This document shows, one piece after another, positions 1-9,913 of a stretch of DNA of 64,000 bases. The notes below the pieces were generated by a model. That model was not told where the DNA came from. It worked only from the letters and a program-made list of their open reading frames with translations, and searched no databases. How positions within the stretch are numbered: position 1 is the stretch's first letter; every line of letters starts with the position of its first letter. The stretch covers positions 62,001 through 126,000 of the forward strand of contig CAVTFG010000014.1 in the NCBI GenBank assembly GCA_963734015.1. Reading direction: 5' to 3'. Source of the stretch: JALZKA01 sp963734015. GTDB lineage: Bacteria > Actinomycetota > Thermoleophilia > Solirubrobacterales > 70-9. A program made the translations under genes and the position numbers.

Positions 1-1
1 T

Positions 2-337
2 GCGCACGAGGGCTGGTCGGTCGGCGGGACGGGCGCGGCCGTTTCCGACGACGAGATCATGCGCGGGATGGCTCTCCTTGCCGAGACCGAGGGGATCTTG
101 GCGGAGCCGGCGGGGGGCACCGTCATCGCAGCGGTCGCCCAGCTCCGCGACAACGGCGTGATCGCGCGATCGGACCGCGTCGTCGCCGCCGTCACCGGCA
201 ACGCGCTGAAGACGCTCGACGCCGTCGCCGCGATGCCGGGTGCCGGCGAGAGTGAGGCGCTTCCGCTCTCGGCTGCCGACGCCGTCTTCCACGAGTGGAT
301 CGGCCAGGAAGCGCCCCGCCGGCGGGCGGCCCGCTAG
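2..337 (+). CDS. Threonine-synthase-like PLP enzyme, C-terminal fragment
   Basis: The gene enters from the left edge, so only the last ~111 codons are visible. The reading frame is open from base 2. The segments GILAEPAGGT and VVAAVTGNALKTLD are typical of the C-terminal part of the fold-type II PLP family that contains threonine synthase (phosphohomoserine to threonine). The lysine that binds PLP lies upstream of the window, so catalytic competence cannot be judged. Threonine synthase is favoured over threonine dehydratase because of the VTGNALK ending, but this is a family-level call. It converges on the next gene with 4 nt between the stops. Confidence 0.7.
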   Translation, partial: AHEGWSVGGTGAAVSDDEIMRGMALLAETEGILAEPAGGTVIAAVAQLRDNGVIARSDRVVAAVTGNALKTLDAVAAMPGAGESEALPLSAADAVFHEWIGQEAPRRRAAR

Positions 338-341
338 CTGA

Positions 342-1589
342 TCAGGAGCGGCGCCGGCGCCGGCCGCGTCGCGCCCTGCGCAGCAGCCGCAACGATTTCC
401 GGCGAATCCGTCTGAGCCCCCGCCGCGCGCGGTTCCACCTCTGCCGTCGCCGCCTGCGTGCCTCCAGGGCCGCGGCTCGTCCGGGTCCCTCCCGGATCAT
501 TTGCCGGAGCGCGGCCGCCAGCTCGAGGTCTCCCGCCGCTTCGGCCGCGGCGGCGTTCTCGCCCGCGCGCTCGAGGAGAAAGCTCTCGCCGATCGGCATA
601 CGGGCCAGCTTGTCGAGGGGAACCTCGTCAGGCATGGTCGAACAGCGCTCGAGCGCTCCCACGATGCGAAGTCCAACCATGGTGCGTAGGCATTTCTCGC
701 ACTCACCGCAGTTCAGCCGGCCGGTGTCCTTCTTGAAGCACACGCGAAGGTTGTCGAGGGCGACCTGAGAGTCCTTGACCACGGCGATCTTCTCTGCCCG
801 GGTGACGGCACCGTCGTGGCTGAGCTCCACGAGCTCGGAGCTCCAGAGCGGGTCGAGCTCGGGGTGCGAGCCCCAGGGGTGGAGGCGGATCGCGGGCGCG
901 CTCGCTGGGACGAGAACCCGCTCGAACCGGTTCGAAACCACATGGGCGACGCTGGCCAGCAGGGCGCCGTGGTACTGGTCTCCCCAGCGGCAGTAGAGCT
1001 TGGCGACTTTCTTTACGTCGGTCTCCACCTCGACCAGAGGCAGCCCGAGGCCGGCGGCGGCCTTGCGGACGAGCGGGGCGACCCGCCCGAGCGTTTCGGC
1101 GTCGTCGAGCTGCGCGTCGAAGCCATGGATGAAGATGAGGGCGTCGAGTCGTTCGAGGTTGGTGAGCACGCTGTAGAAACTGTCGAGCCCGCCGCTGAAG
1201 AAGCAGGCGGTCCCGCGATTCCCCGTGCCCACCTGGGCCTGCGCACCTCGGGGCTCGATCGCCACCCTTCGCAGCTCGGGATACCAGCCGTTCAGCATTC
1301 GCTCGACGCCTTCCAGCCCCGCGAGCAACCGCGGCGACACCTGCCCGTCCACGCTGATGTCCATCCCGGCGCGCATCGCGATCGGGGTCGCCGCCGCGAG
1401 GAACGGGTCGTAGCCCTCGGCGGGCTCGCCGCCGACGACGCGATGGGAGAGCACGTAAGTCTTCGGGCCGATCGCGAGGGTCGCCCGCAACCGCTCGCCC
1501 TCCCGCTCCAGCGAGTGCAGGCGGGCGCCGGTCTGAGTACCGTTTCCGCGCCCTGAGCCGGACGCGCGCCGTTGCGTCGATCCGGGCAC
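342..1589 (-). CDS. PP-loop (adenine nucleotide alpha-hydrolase fold) protein with Arg-rich tail
   Basis: A 415-residue protein starting at GTG. The segment FFSGGLDSFYS near residue 130 is a classic SGGxDS PP-loop, used by N-type ATP pyrophosphatases such as QueC, TilS and asparagine synthetase to adenylate a substrate. A later CGECEKCLRTM cluster (about residues 290-300) resembles the zinc or Fe-S cysteine sets of tRNA- and queuosine-type PP-loop enzymes. I cannot assign the substrate. The last ~40 residues are extremely basic (repeated RRRR and RRxRR), which suggests nucleic-acid binding or membrane-surface contact and is not a normal family feature. It converges with the threonine-synthase-like gene and stands alone. 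Confidence 0.7.
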   Translation of the reverse strand: MPGSTQRRASGSGRGNGTQTGARLHSLEREGERLRATLAIGPKTYVLSHRVVGGEPAEGYDPFLAAATPIAMRAGMDISVDGQVSPRLLAGLEGVERMLNGWYPELRRVAIEPRGAQAQVGTGNRGTACFFSGGLDSFYSVLTNLERLDALIFIHGFDAQLDDAETLGRVAPLVRKAAAGLGLPLVEVETDVKKVAKLYCRWGDQYHGALLASVAHVVSNRFERVLVPASAPAIRLHPWGSHPELDPLWSSELVELSHDGAVTRAEKIAVVKDSQVALDNLRVCFKKDTGRLNCGECEKCLRTMVGLRIVGALERCSTMPDEVPLDKLARMPIGESFLLERAGENAAAAEAAGDLELAAALRQMIREGPGRAAALEARRRRRQRWNRARRGLRRIRRKSLRLLRRARRGRRRRRS

Positions 1590-1643
1590 GACCCAGAATT
1601 CTGACAGCCGGCCGGCCGCGGTCCGGTGGGCCGTGGCGCCGTG

Positions 1644-2522
1644 TCACTCCCCGAGGAGACGGGCCGCGACGCCTTCCACGGTCTCGACTCCGTACTCGTG
1701 GGAGGGCTGTTGGTCCGTGAGGATCGCCATCGAGAGCTGACGCGGCCCGCCGCGCTCGCGGAGCTCCGCCGCCTGGTGTACGAGCGCCTTGTCCGGTAGC
1801 CACCCGCCCTTGAAGCGGGCGGCCCACTCCTCGCCCGCAGCGACCGGGATCCCCCAGCTCTGGCTCGGGATCACGGAAGCGAGGAGGCTCTGCGCGTAAT
1901 CGACGTGAGCGCGCGGGAACATCTCGTCGAGCTCGGAGAAGAACCGGGCCATGTCGCCGGCGGTGATCTGCGCGTTCCCCCAGTACCCGGCGATGGTGAA
2001 GCCGGTCATCCCGGCCCGCTCGGCGACCGCGTGCATCCCCTCATCGCCGACCCGTGCGTATACGGCGTCGGCGGCCTCGTTGTCGGAGTACCTGATCATC
2101 GAGCTCAGGAGGGAGTCCGTCCCCTCGTCGATCGGCGAGCCCTCCTCGGCGAGCCGGCGCAGCTCCGCCGCGAGGACCATCGCCTTGACGACGCTAGCCG
2201 CCGAATACTGCCGGTCCATCTCGTGGCCCCGCAACCGGCCCCGCGTGTCGACCACGGCAAACGAGACGAGCCCGCCGCGCTCGCCGGCGTACTTCCAGGC
2301 GTCTTCGATCCACTCGCCCGTGGGGAGTGCCCGGGGCTTCGGCTCCTGCTTCGGCTTCTCGCGCCGTCCGTCATCCGGGTCCGGCTCGGGCTCCGCGAAC
2401 GGCTGCGCCTCGGCGTGGCCGGAGGCCGGGGGGTCGGAGGGGGACAGCGGATCCCCGAGCGCGGCGACCGTGACGCCGGCGCCCAGGGCGGCGACCAGGA
2501 TGAGCGCGAACGCGTACCTCAT
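1644..2522 (-). CDS. Secreted class A beta-lactamase-fold serine hydrolase
   Basis: 292 residues. The N-terminus is a hydrophobic signal peptide or anchor (residues 3-22) followed by a Pro/Glu/Lys-rich linker to about residue 68. The catalytic domain shows the penicillin-binding signature: SxxK as S110-V-V-K113, SDN at 146-148 (YSDNEAAD), and a KGG triad-type motif near residue 238 in place of KTG. This supports an active-site serine acyl-enzyme fold acting outside the membrane. The Glu166-containing omega-loop of true class A beta-lactamases is not evident, so it may be a DD-peptidase-like or orphan serine hydrolase and not an antibiotic-resistance enzyme. The gene is divergent from the small membrane-protein gene at 2586. 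Confidence 0.75.
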   Translation of the reverse strand: MRYAFALILVAALGAGVTVAALGDPLSPSDPPASGHAEAQPFAEPEPDPDDGRREKPKQEPKPRALPTGEWIEDAWKYAGERGGLVSFAVVDTRGRLRGHEMDRQYSAASVVKAMVLAAELRRLAEEGSPIDEGTDSLLSSMIRYSDNEAADAVYARVGDEGMHAVAERAGMTGFTIAGYWGNAQITAGDMARFFSELDEMFPRAHVDYAQSLLASVIPSQSWGIPVAAGEEWAARFKGGWLPDKALVHQAAELRERGGPRQLSMAILTDQQPSHEYGVETVEGVAARLLGE

Positions 2523-2585
2523 GGCCGCGATTCTCCCGGCCGCGGACGCCGGGCGCAGCGCGAGCGGGATCTAGACTGCGAGCGG

Positions 2586-2987
2586 ATGGAGACGGAGCGG
2601 CTCGGCGGGCCCTTGAACACCGCGCTGGCGGTTGCCCTCGCCTCGGGGCGACTCCTGATCGGGGGCGCGATCTGGGGGGCGCCGAACCCGGCGCTGCGAG
2701 CGCTCGGCTTCGACCCGGACGAGCCCCAGGCCCGCACGCTGGGCCGGCTCACCGCCACGCGCGACCTCGCCACCGGCGCCCTGGCGCTCGCCGCGCTGGG
2801 CGAGGCGGGGGCGACCCGGCGCATCGCGCTGCTCAACGCCGCGATCGACGCGGGAGATGCCGTGGCGTTCGTCGTCGCCCGGCGGGGCATGGCGCCTGCG
2901 CACGGAGCCGCGCTGGGTGCGCCGGCCGCGCTGCTCGCGACCGCGGCGGGCGTGTTCCTCGCCGCCCGCCTACCCGCTAGATCTTAG
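2586..2987 (+). CDS. Small Ala-rich membrane protein, unknown function
   Basis: 133 residues, rich in Ala, Leu and Gly, with three or four short hydrophobic segments (for example ALAVALASGRLLIGGAIW, LATGALALAALG and a C-terminal AALLATAAGVFLAARL). It resembles the small DUF4267-type membrane proteins, but I do not assign it firmly. I chose the ATG at 2586 because a TAGACT hexamer at 2572-2577 lies 8 nt upstream, fitting a leaderless promoter. The open frame extends much further upstream only because the DNA is GC-rich. The stop codon (2985-2987) lies inside the operator-like palindrome ahead of clpB. Confidence 0.5.
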   Translation: METERLGGPLNTALAVALASGRLLIGGAIWGAPNPALRALGFDPDEPQARTLGRLTATRDLATGALALAALGEAGATRRIALLNAAIDAGDAVAFVVARRGMAPAHGAALGAPAALLATAAGVFLAARLPARS

Positions 2988-3016
2988 TTGTAATGACTTA
3001 GATTTACTGCTAGCCT
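2980..3016 (+). promoter_or_regulatory. clpB promoter with HAIR-like inverted repeat
   Basis: The imperfect inverted repeat GATCTTAGT-N7-ACTTAGATT (2980-2988 and 2996-3004) has the AGT-N7-ACT core and spacing of the HAIR operator bound by the heat-shock repressor HspR, although the flanks deviate from the CTTGAGT consensus. It overlaps a good promoter: -35 TTGTAA (2988-2993), 17-nt spacer, extended -10 TGCTAGCCT (hexamer 3011-3016). The start codon follows 9 nt after the -10, so the mRNA should be nearly leaderless. HspR control of clpB is well known in actinobacteria; its action here is inferred. Confidence 0.55.
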
Positions 3017-3025
3017 CTCACCAAC

Positions 3026-5620
<2,595 letters not shown>

Positions 5621-5654
5621 CGCGGCACCCGGTCGCGGTTTCGCAGTACCCGGG

Positions 5655-6272
5655 CTAGACCCTCTGCACCGGCAGCGGCAGGCGCCGCGTGAGCTCGGCG
5701 AGAGCCTCCTCCGGCGCGTCGTCGCCGGGGACCAGCACCAGCTCGCGCGCTGGGTAGCTCCGCAGCTCGTCCTCGACAGCCTGCACGGGGTCTGGGTCGC
5801 CGACCTGGCCCGTGGCCTCGATGCCAGCCGCCGCGAGCGTCCCCACCGACAGGGCCAGGCGCCGCTGGGCGTCGAACCGGGCCTCCCCGAGATCCGAGAG
5901 CCACTCGGCCAGGGGCTGGTTGGTCGCCGGGGCCAGCACCAGGACGTCGGGGACGGGGTCAGCGTCGGGCGTCGCCGCCACGGCGCCGGCGCGGGCGATC
6001 TCGGCGATCCGCTCCGCCTGACGCGGCTGCTCGACGGCGTCGAGCGCCAGTACCAGAAGCGCGTAGCCGCGTGACTCGGCCGCGACCTCGATCGGCCTGT
6101 CGAACTTTGCCCGGGCCGCGAACACCAGCAGCGCCGTTGCCTCGAGCGCGCCGATCGCGAGCCCCAGCGGCGGGCCACCCAGCGCGAACCCGCCGATCGG
6201 GGGTGCGATCAGGGCAAGGACAAGGAACGGCAGCAGCCAGGGGCGGATCTCCAGGGGCTCTTTTCCGCGCAT
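5655..6272 (-). CDS. Membrane protein with UspA-like soluble domain
   Basis: 205 residues from the ATG at 6272; the frame stays open upstream but would run into the neighbouring gene. Two transmembrane segments lie near the N-terminus (PWLLPFLVLALIAPPIGGFA and LGLAIGALEATALLVFAA, about residues 11-60). The rest is an alternating alpha/beta domain with two repeated strands (DVLVLAPAT and ELVLVPGDD) that looks like a universal-stress-protein or Rossmann-type fold without a clear nucleotide-binding loop. Function unknown. It converges with clpB and follows the Vps62-like gene on the same strand with a 22-nt gap. Confidence 0.55.
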   Translation of the reverse strand: MRGKEPLEIRPWLLPFLVLALIAPPIGGFALGGPPLGLAIGALEATALLVFAARAKFDRPIEVAAESRGYALLVLALDAVEQPRQAERIAEIARAGAVAATPDADPVPDVLVLAPATNQPLAEWLSDLGEARFDAQRRLALSVGTLAAAGIEATGQVGDPDPVQAVEDELRSYPARELVLVPGDDAPEEALAELTRRLPLPVQRV

Positions 6273-6294
6273 AGCCACAGCCTTACCACCGCCT

Positions 6295-7461
6295 CTACCC
6301 AGTGCCCCTACCCCTACGGATGACGATCCGCTCCGCAACCTCGCTGCGGGCGTGCCGGGGGCTGAAACAGGTCGCCCGCACGAGCGCCCGGTCGGAGCGT
6401 GCGCGCAGACGGACATGGAGCGTGCCCTCGGCGAGCAGGCCCCGCCGCCCCGCGCGGCCCAGTGCGCGCTCCGGGGCGTCGGCGTCGTGGACCGTCACGT
6501 AGATCAGCCGGCCGCGCCCGATCGGCCCGCCCGGCAGGCGGTAGCGGACGACCGTCACGTCCCCCTCGAGTGCGGCGTCGAAGTCCGGCGCCGGCGGCCG
6601 CGGGCCGAGCGCCAGCACCGCGAGGAGCGCGCGGAGGCTCCGGCCGGCCGACGCCCGCCGCCAGTACGCGTGGAACGCGTCCGGGTCGGACCAGCGCTGT
6701 CGCCCCTGGCGGCCGGGACTCTCCGGGCTTGCACCTCCCAGCCGCCCGCCGAGGACCCCCGCGGAGTTGCCCCAGCGGCCGGGCCAGTCCACCCAAGGGC
6801 CGAACTCCTCCACGGCCGGCAGCACCTCGTCGCCGTCGCCGCGCGGGTGGTCGACCCCGCCGAGGTACGGGAAGGTGCCGCCCTCCGGATACGAAGCGTT
6901 CGAGAGCGGCGCGACGTAGACCACGGGATGGCCCCCGTCCGGCCCGGGGTGCCGCTCGCTCTCGTCCCAGTCGAGCCCCTGGCCGAAGGTGTGCTGGGCG
7001 AATGTGACCGCCCGCGGCTCCAGGTCCGAGCCAAGCCCGACCTGGACCATCTCCCAATCGCCCTCATGTCGGGCGAATCCCAGCAGCGCGTGCGGGTTGT
7101 AGTAGTAGAAGAACCAGTACTGGAGCCAGGTCAGCTCCCCACCACGAACGACGCGGCCGTAGGCCCGGTCGAGGTACGCGGCGTCCGCCTGGAAGGCCTG
7201 CGTCGCGGTCAGGTGGTCGGGGCGGAAGTCGAGGCGGTCGCCGCGCTGCGCCGCGGCGCCGTCCGGATAGCCGGAAAGCGTGCTGAGCTCGAGCTCAGGC
7301 TCGCCGCCCCGAACGGCCACGGTGCGACCGTCGTTGCCGCGCAGCCGGTTCCCGATCCAGTCCGTGGCCGCGCTCGCCGCGAGGGCGCGATACGCGGCCT
7401 GGCTGTCGTAGCGCAGCAGCGGGACGTGGCGTTCGAGCAGCTCCCGGTCGGCGGCCTCCAC
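6295..7461 (-). CDS. Vps62-like protein, unknown function
   Basis: 388 residues. The central block WLQYWFFYYYNP followed by GDWEMVQV resembles the Vps62/DUF946 family, a widespread fold in fungi and actinobacteria with no settled biochemical role. No signal peptide or membrane segment is evident. The N-terminus begins MEAADRELLERHVPLLRYDS, a conserved-looking start for this family ('the x-position of y' type substrate-exposed helix). The C-terminus is Arg-rich. It lies between a membrane protein and a methyltransferase on the same strand with short gaps, so co-transcription is possible. I can only give the family-level call. Confidence 0.5.
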   Translation of the reverse strand: MEAADRELLERHVPLLRYDSQAAYRALAASAATDWIGNRLRGNDGRTVAVRGGEPELELSTLSGYPDGAAAQRGDRLDFRPDHLTATQAFQADAAYLDRAYGRVVRGGELTWLQYWFFYYYNPHALLGFARHEGDWEMVQVGLGSDLEPRAVTFAQHTFGQGLDWDESERHPGPDGGHPVVYVAPLSNASYPEGGTFPYLGGVDHPRGDGDEVLPAVEEFGPWVDWPGRWGNSAGVLGGRLGGASPESPGRQGRQRWSDPDAFHAYWRRASAGRSLRALLAVLALGPRPPAPDFDAALEGDVTVVRYRLPGGPIGRGRLIYVTVHDADAPERALGRAGRRGLLAEGTLHVRLRARSDRALVRATCFSPRHARSEVAERIVIRRGRGTG

Positions 7462-7471
7462 GCCGCGAAGC

Positions 7472-8176
7472 CTAGGTCGCGGCCCGCCGGACGATCAGAT
7501 GGCCCCGCTCCACCACGCGCTCGAGGTCGGGATGCGCCGCGAGGAACTCGTCGCAGGCGCGACGCGCCCCCTCCCAGTCGAAGTAGTCGTCGGCGATCAC
7601 GTAGCCGCCCGGCGAGAGCAGCGGGTGGAGCCGCTCGAGGCAGAGCATCACGGGCTCGTACCAGTCGCAGTCGATGTGGACCAGGGCGACCGGCTCGGAG
7701 AGGTGCAGGGTGTCCTCGAACAGCCCGCGGTGAAGGCTCCGGGCGCCGCCGTCGATCGGCAGGCCCCGGGCCGCGAACGCCGCGGCCACCTGCTCGTAGA
7801 GGTCGTCGCGGTAGCCGTAGTACTCGTCGCCTCCGATTCCGCGCGACTCGCCCGAGGAGATCACCCGGTAGCGCTCATGCACCTCCGGCGGGTCGTTCGG
7901 GCCCGGCGGCGGGATCATCCCGAACACGTCGTAGCCGTGAAACCGGCGGTCTCCGGCGTGCGAGGCGATGACGATCCCGGAGCCGCCCAGGGCCATCCCT
8001 GTCTCCACCAGGCAGCCGGGAACGCCGTCGCGATCGAGGTCGGCGATGCAGCGCTCGATTCGGAGGAGCTTTCGCGGCGCCAGATAGGTGAGGTTCTGCT
8101 CCAGCACCTCGCGCGCGACCGGGGAGAGCTTGGCGAGCGCCTTCTCCCTGCCGCTTGTGCTGTTTTCGGGAGCCAT
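7472..8176 (-). CDS. TylF/MycF-family SAM-dependent O-methyltransferase
   Basis: About 234 residues. The protein matches the macrocin-O-methyltransferase (TylF) family: CLVETGMALGGSGIVIA forms the SAM-binding loop, VALVHIDCDWYEPVMLCLERL carries the metal-binding Asp pair typical of these Mg-dependent enzymes, and GGYVIADDYFDWEGARRACD is the conserved C-terminal block. Members methylate sugar hydroxyls of macrolides or other glycosides; the substrate here is unknown. I prefer the ATG at 8176 over the TTG at 8188 because the -10 hexamer TACAGT (8193-8188 on the minus strand) would place transcription only a few bases ahead of it. Polysaccharide-type genes lie a few kb downstream. Confidence 0.8.
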   Translation of the reverse strand: MAPENSTSGREKALAKLSPVAREVLEQNLTYLAPRKLLRIERCIADLDRDGVPGCLVETGMALGGSGIVIASHAGDRRFHGYDVFGMIPPPGPNDPPEVHERYRVISSGESRGIGGDEYYGYRDDLYEQVAAAFAARGLPIDGGARSLHRGLFEDTLHLSEPVALVHIDCDWYEPVMLCLERLHPLLSPGGYVIADDYFDWEGARRACDEFLAAHPDLERVVERGHLIVRRAAT

Positions 8177-8200
8177 CGGGCCGGGCAACTGTAGACGCGT

Positions 8201-8236
8201 GATGCGGGTTAGCGATGTACACTGGGAACCCGCATC
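8201..8236. promoter_or_regulatory. Perfect 10-bp inverted repeat between divergent genes
   Basis: GATGCGGGTT at 8201-8210 is repeated exactly in inverted orientation as AACCCGCATC at 8227-8236 with a 16-nt spacer. It lies between the methyltransferase gene and the GYD-purD-purE-purB gene string, just upstream of a possible -10 TAATAG (8244-8249) for the latter. It could be a repressor operator with half-sites about 2.5 helical turns apart, or an RNA hairpin if transcription starts upstream. The responsible factor cannot be named from sequence. Confidence 0.5.
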
Positions 8237-8287
8237 CCGCCTCTAATAGGCTGGCCGGGCGGAGCCGCGCCCTACGGAAGGAGAGAG

Positions 8288-8569
8288 ATGCCGACCTACG
8301 TGATGCTTACGAACCTGACCTCGGACGGGGTGAGAACGCTGAAGTCCAACCCCGGACGGGTCCAGGAGGTCAACAAGGAGGTCGAGGCCCTCGGTGCCAA
8401 GGTCCTGAACCAGTGGGCGACGCTCGGCCGGTTCGACTTCATCACCATCGTCGAGGCTCCCGACCCCGAGACGATGGCGAAGGTGTCGGTGGAACTCGGC
8501 TCGCGCGGGACGATGACCAGCGAGACCCTGGTCGCGGTCCCCACGGACGAGCTCGTCAAGACGATCTAG
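8288..8569 (+). CDS. GYD-domain (dimeric alpha-beta barrel) protein
   Basis: 93 residues starting MPTYVMLTNLTSDGVRTL, with the FDFITIVEAPDPETMAK block typical of the GYD family, small ferredoxin-like dimeric alpha/beta barrel proteins of unknown function. A strong GGAAGGAGAG Shine-Dalgarno precedes the ATG, in contrast to the leaderless genes nearby, which fits a transcript with a real 5' UTR beginning after the inverted repeat at 8201-8236. It is the first gene of a string with purD (36-nt gap), purE and purB, so it is probably co-transcribed with purine genes; a role in purine metabolism is only suggested by position. Confidence 0.8.
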   Translation: MPTYVMLTNLTSDGVRTLKSNPGRVQEVNKEVEALGAKVLNQWATLGRFDFITIVEAPDPETMAKVSVELGSRGTMTSETLVAVPTDELVKTI

Positions 8570-8605
8570 GGCCGCACGGCACCGAGGGGCAGAAGGAAGA
8601 GGCTC

Positions 8606-9886
8606 TTGAGGATCCTGGTTGTCGGCGCCGGCGGGCGCGAGCACGCGATCGTGCGCGCGCTCGGCCGCTCTGATGGGCGGCACGAGCTGCTCTGCGCGCC
8701 CGGCAACGCCGGCATCGCCGCCGACGCGCGCTGCCTCGAGGTCGGCGCCGAGGACGTCGCCGGAATCGTCGACGCCGCCCGCGCGGAGGGCGCGGACCTG
8801 GTGGTCGTCGGACCGGAGGCTCCCCTCGTGATGGGTCTGGTCGACGAGCTGGCGGACGCGGGCGTGGCCGCCTTCGGGCCCCGGCGCGAGGCGGCGCGGC
8901 TGGAGGGGTCGAAGGTCCACGCCAAGGAGCTGATGGCAGCCGCGGGCGTGCCGACAGCCGGCCACGCGGTGCTGGGCGGGCGCGACGAGGCGCTCGAGGA
9001 GCTGGCGCACACGTCGTACCCGACCGTGCTCAAGGCGGACGGCCTGGCGGCAGGCAAGGGCGTGATCATCTGCGCGACCGAGACCGACGCGCGCGAAGCC
9101 GTCGACGTGTTCTTCACGGAGCGGCGCTTCGGTCAGACCGAGGTCGTTCTCGAGGAGCACCTGGAGGGCGAGGAGCTCTCGCTGTTGGCGCTCTGCGACG
9201 GCTCGAACGTGCTGCCGCTCGCGCCGGCGCAGGACTACAAGCGGATCTTCGACGGCGACGAGGGGCCGAACACCGGCGGGATGGGGAGCTACTCGCCGGT
9301 CCCTGGCGTGGACCGCGACCGCGTCGAGGAGATCGCCGACCTCGTCCACCGCCCGATCGTGGGGTTGATGGCCGAGCGCGGGACGCCGTTCCACGGGGTC
9401 CTCTACGCGGGCCTGATGATGACCACGGACGGGCCCAAGGTGCTCGAGTTCAACGTGCGCTTCGGCGATCCCGAGACGCAGGCCGTCTTGCCGCGGCTGC
9501 GCACCGACCTCGCCGATCTCTTCATGGCAAGCCGCGAGCCCGGCGGCCTCGCCGGCACCGACGCGCGCTTCGCCGAGGATTGGGCGGTGACGGTGGTCCT
9601 CGCGTCCGCGGGCTATCCGGCGTCGTCGTCCAAGGGTGACGTGATCTCTGGCCTCGACGAGGCCGCCGCGCTCGACGGGGTCGAGGTGACGCATGCCGGC
9701 ACCGCGCTCGACGCCGACGGCCGGGTCGTGACCGCCGGCGGACGCGTCCTCGGCGTGACCGGCTTCGGCCGGGACGCCGAGTCGGCGCGCGACCGCGCCT
9801 ACGAGGCGGCGCGGCTCATCAACTTCGACGGAAAGCAGATGCGCGAGGACATCGCGCGGCGCGCGGTCGAGCGCGTCGCGGGATAG
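8606..9886 (+). CDS. purD: Phosphoribosylamine-glycine ligase (GAR synthetase)
   Basis: 426 residues, standard length. An ATP-grasp enzyme joining 5-phosphoribosylamine and glycine to give GAR, step 2 of de novo purine synthesis. Visible signatures: N-terminal ILVVGAGGREHAI, VVVGPEAPL, the ATP-grasp KADGLAAGKGV segment and the family hallmark GGMGSYSPVP, then VLEFNVRFGDPETQ near residue 285. It starts at TTG (8606) behind an AGAAGGAAGA ribosome-binding site. It sits between the GYD gene and purE, all on the plus strand with gaps under 40 nt. No frame break. Confidence 0.96.
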   Translation: MRILVVGAGGREHAIVRALGRSDGRHELLCAPGNAGIAADARCLEVGAEDVAGIVDAARAEGADLVVVGPEAPLVMGLVDELADAGVAAFGPRREAARLEGSKVHAKELMAAAGVPTAGHAVLGGRDEALEELAHTSYPTVLKADGLAAGKGVIICATETDAREAVDVFFTERRFGQTEVVLEEHLEGEELSLLALCDGSNVLPLAPAQDYKRIFDGDEGPNTGGMGSYSPVPGVDRDRVEEIADLVHRPIVGLMAERGTPFHGVLYAGLMMTTDGPKVLEFNVRFGDPETQAVLPRLRTDLADLFMASREPGGLAGTDARFAEDWAVTVVLASAGYPASSSKGDVISGLDEAAALDGVEVTHAGTALDADGRVVTAGGRVLGVTGFGRDAESARDRAYEAARLINFDGKQMREDIARRAVERVAG

Positions 9887-9913
9887 CGCGCCTACGGAAA
9901 GGAAAGCCAGGAG

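Noticed and set aside
1905..2987. 360-codon open frame running antisense through the beta-lactamase-fold gene
   Set aside because: Arg/Gly/Pro-rich, no family; only its end, from the ATG at 2586, looks real.
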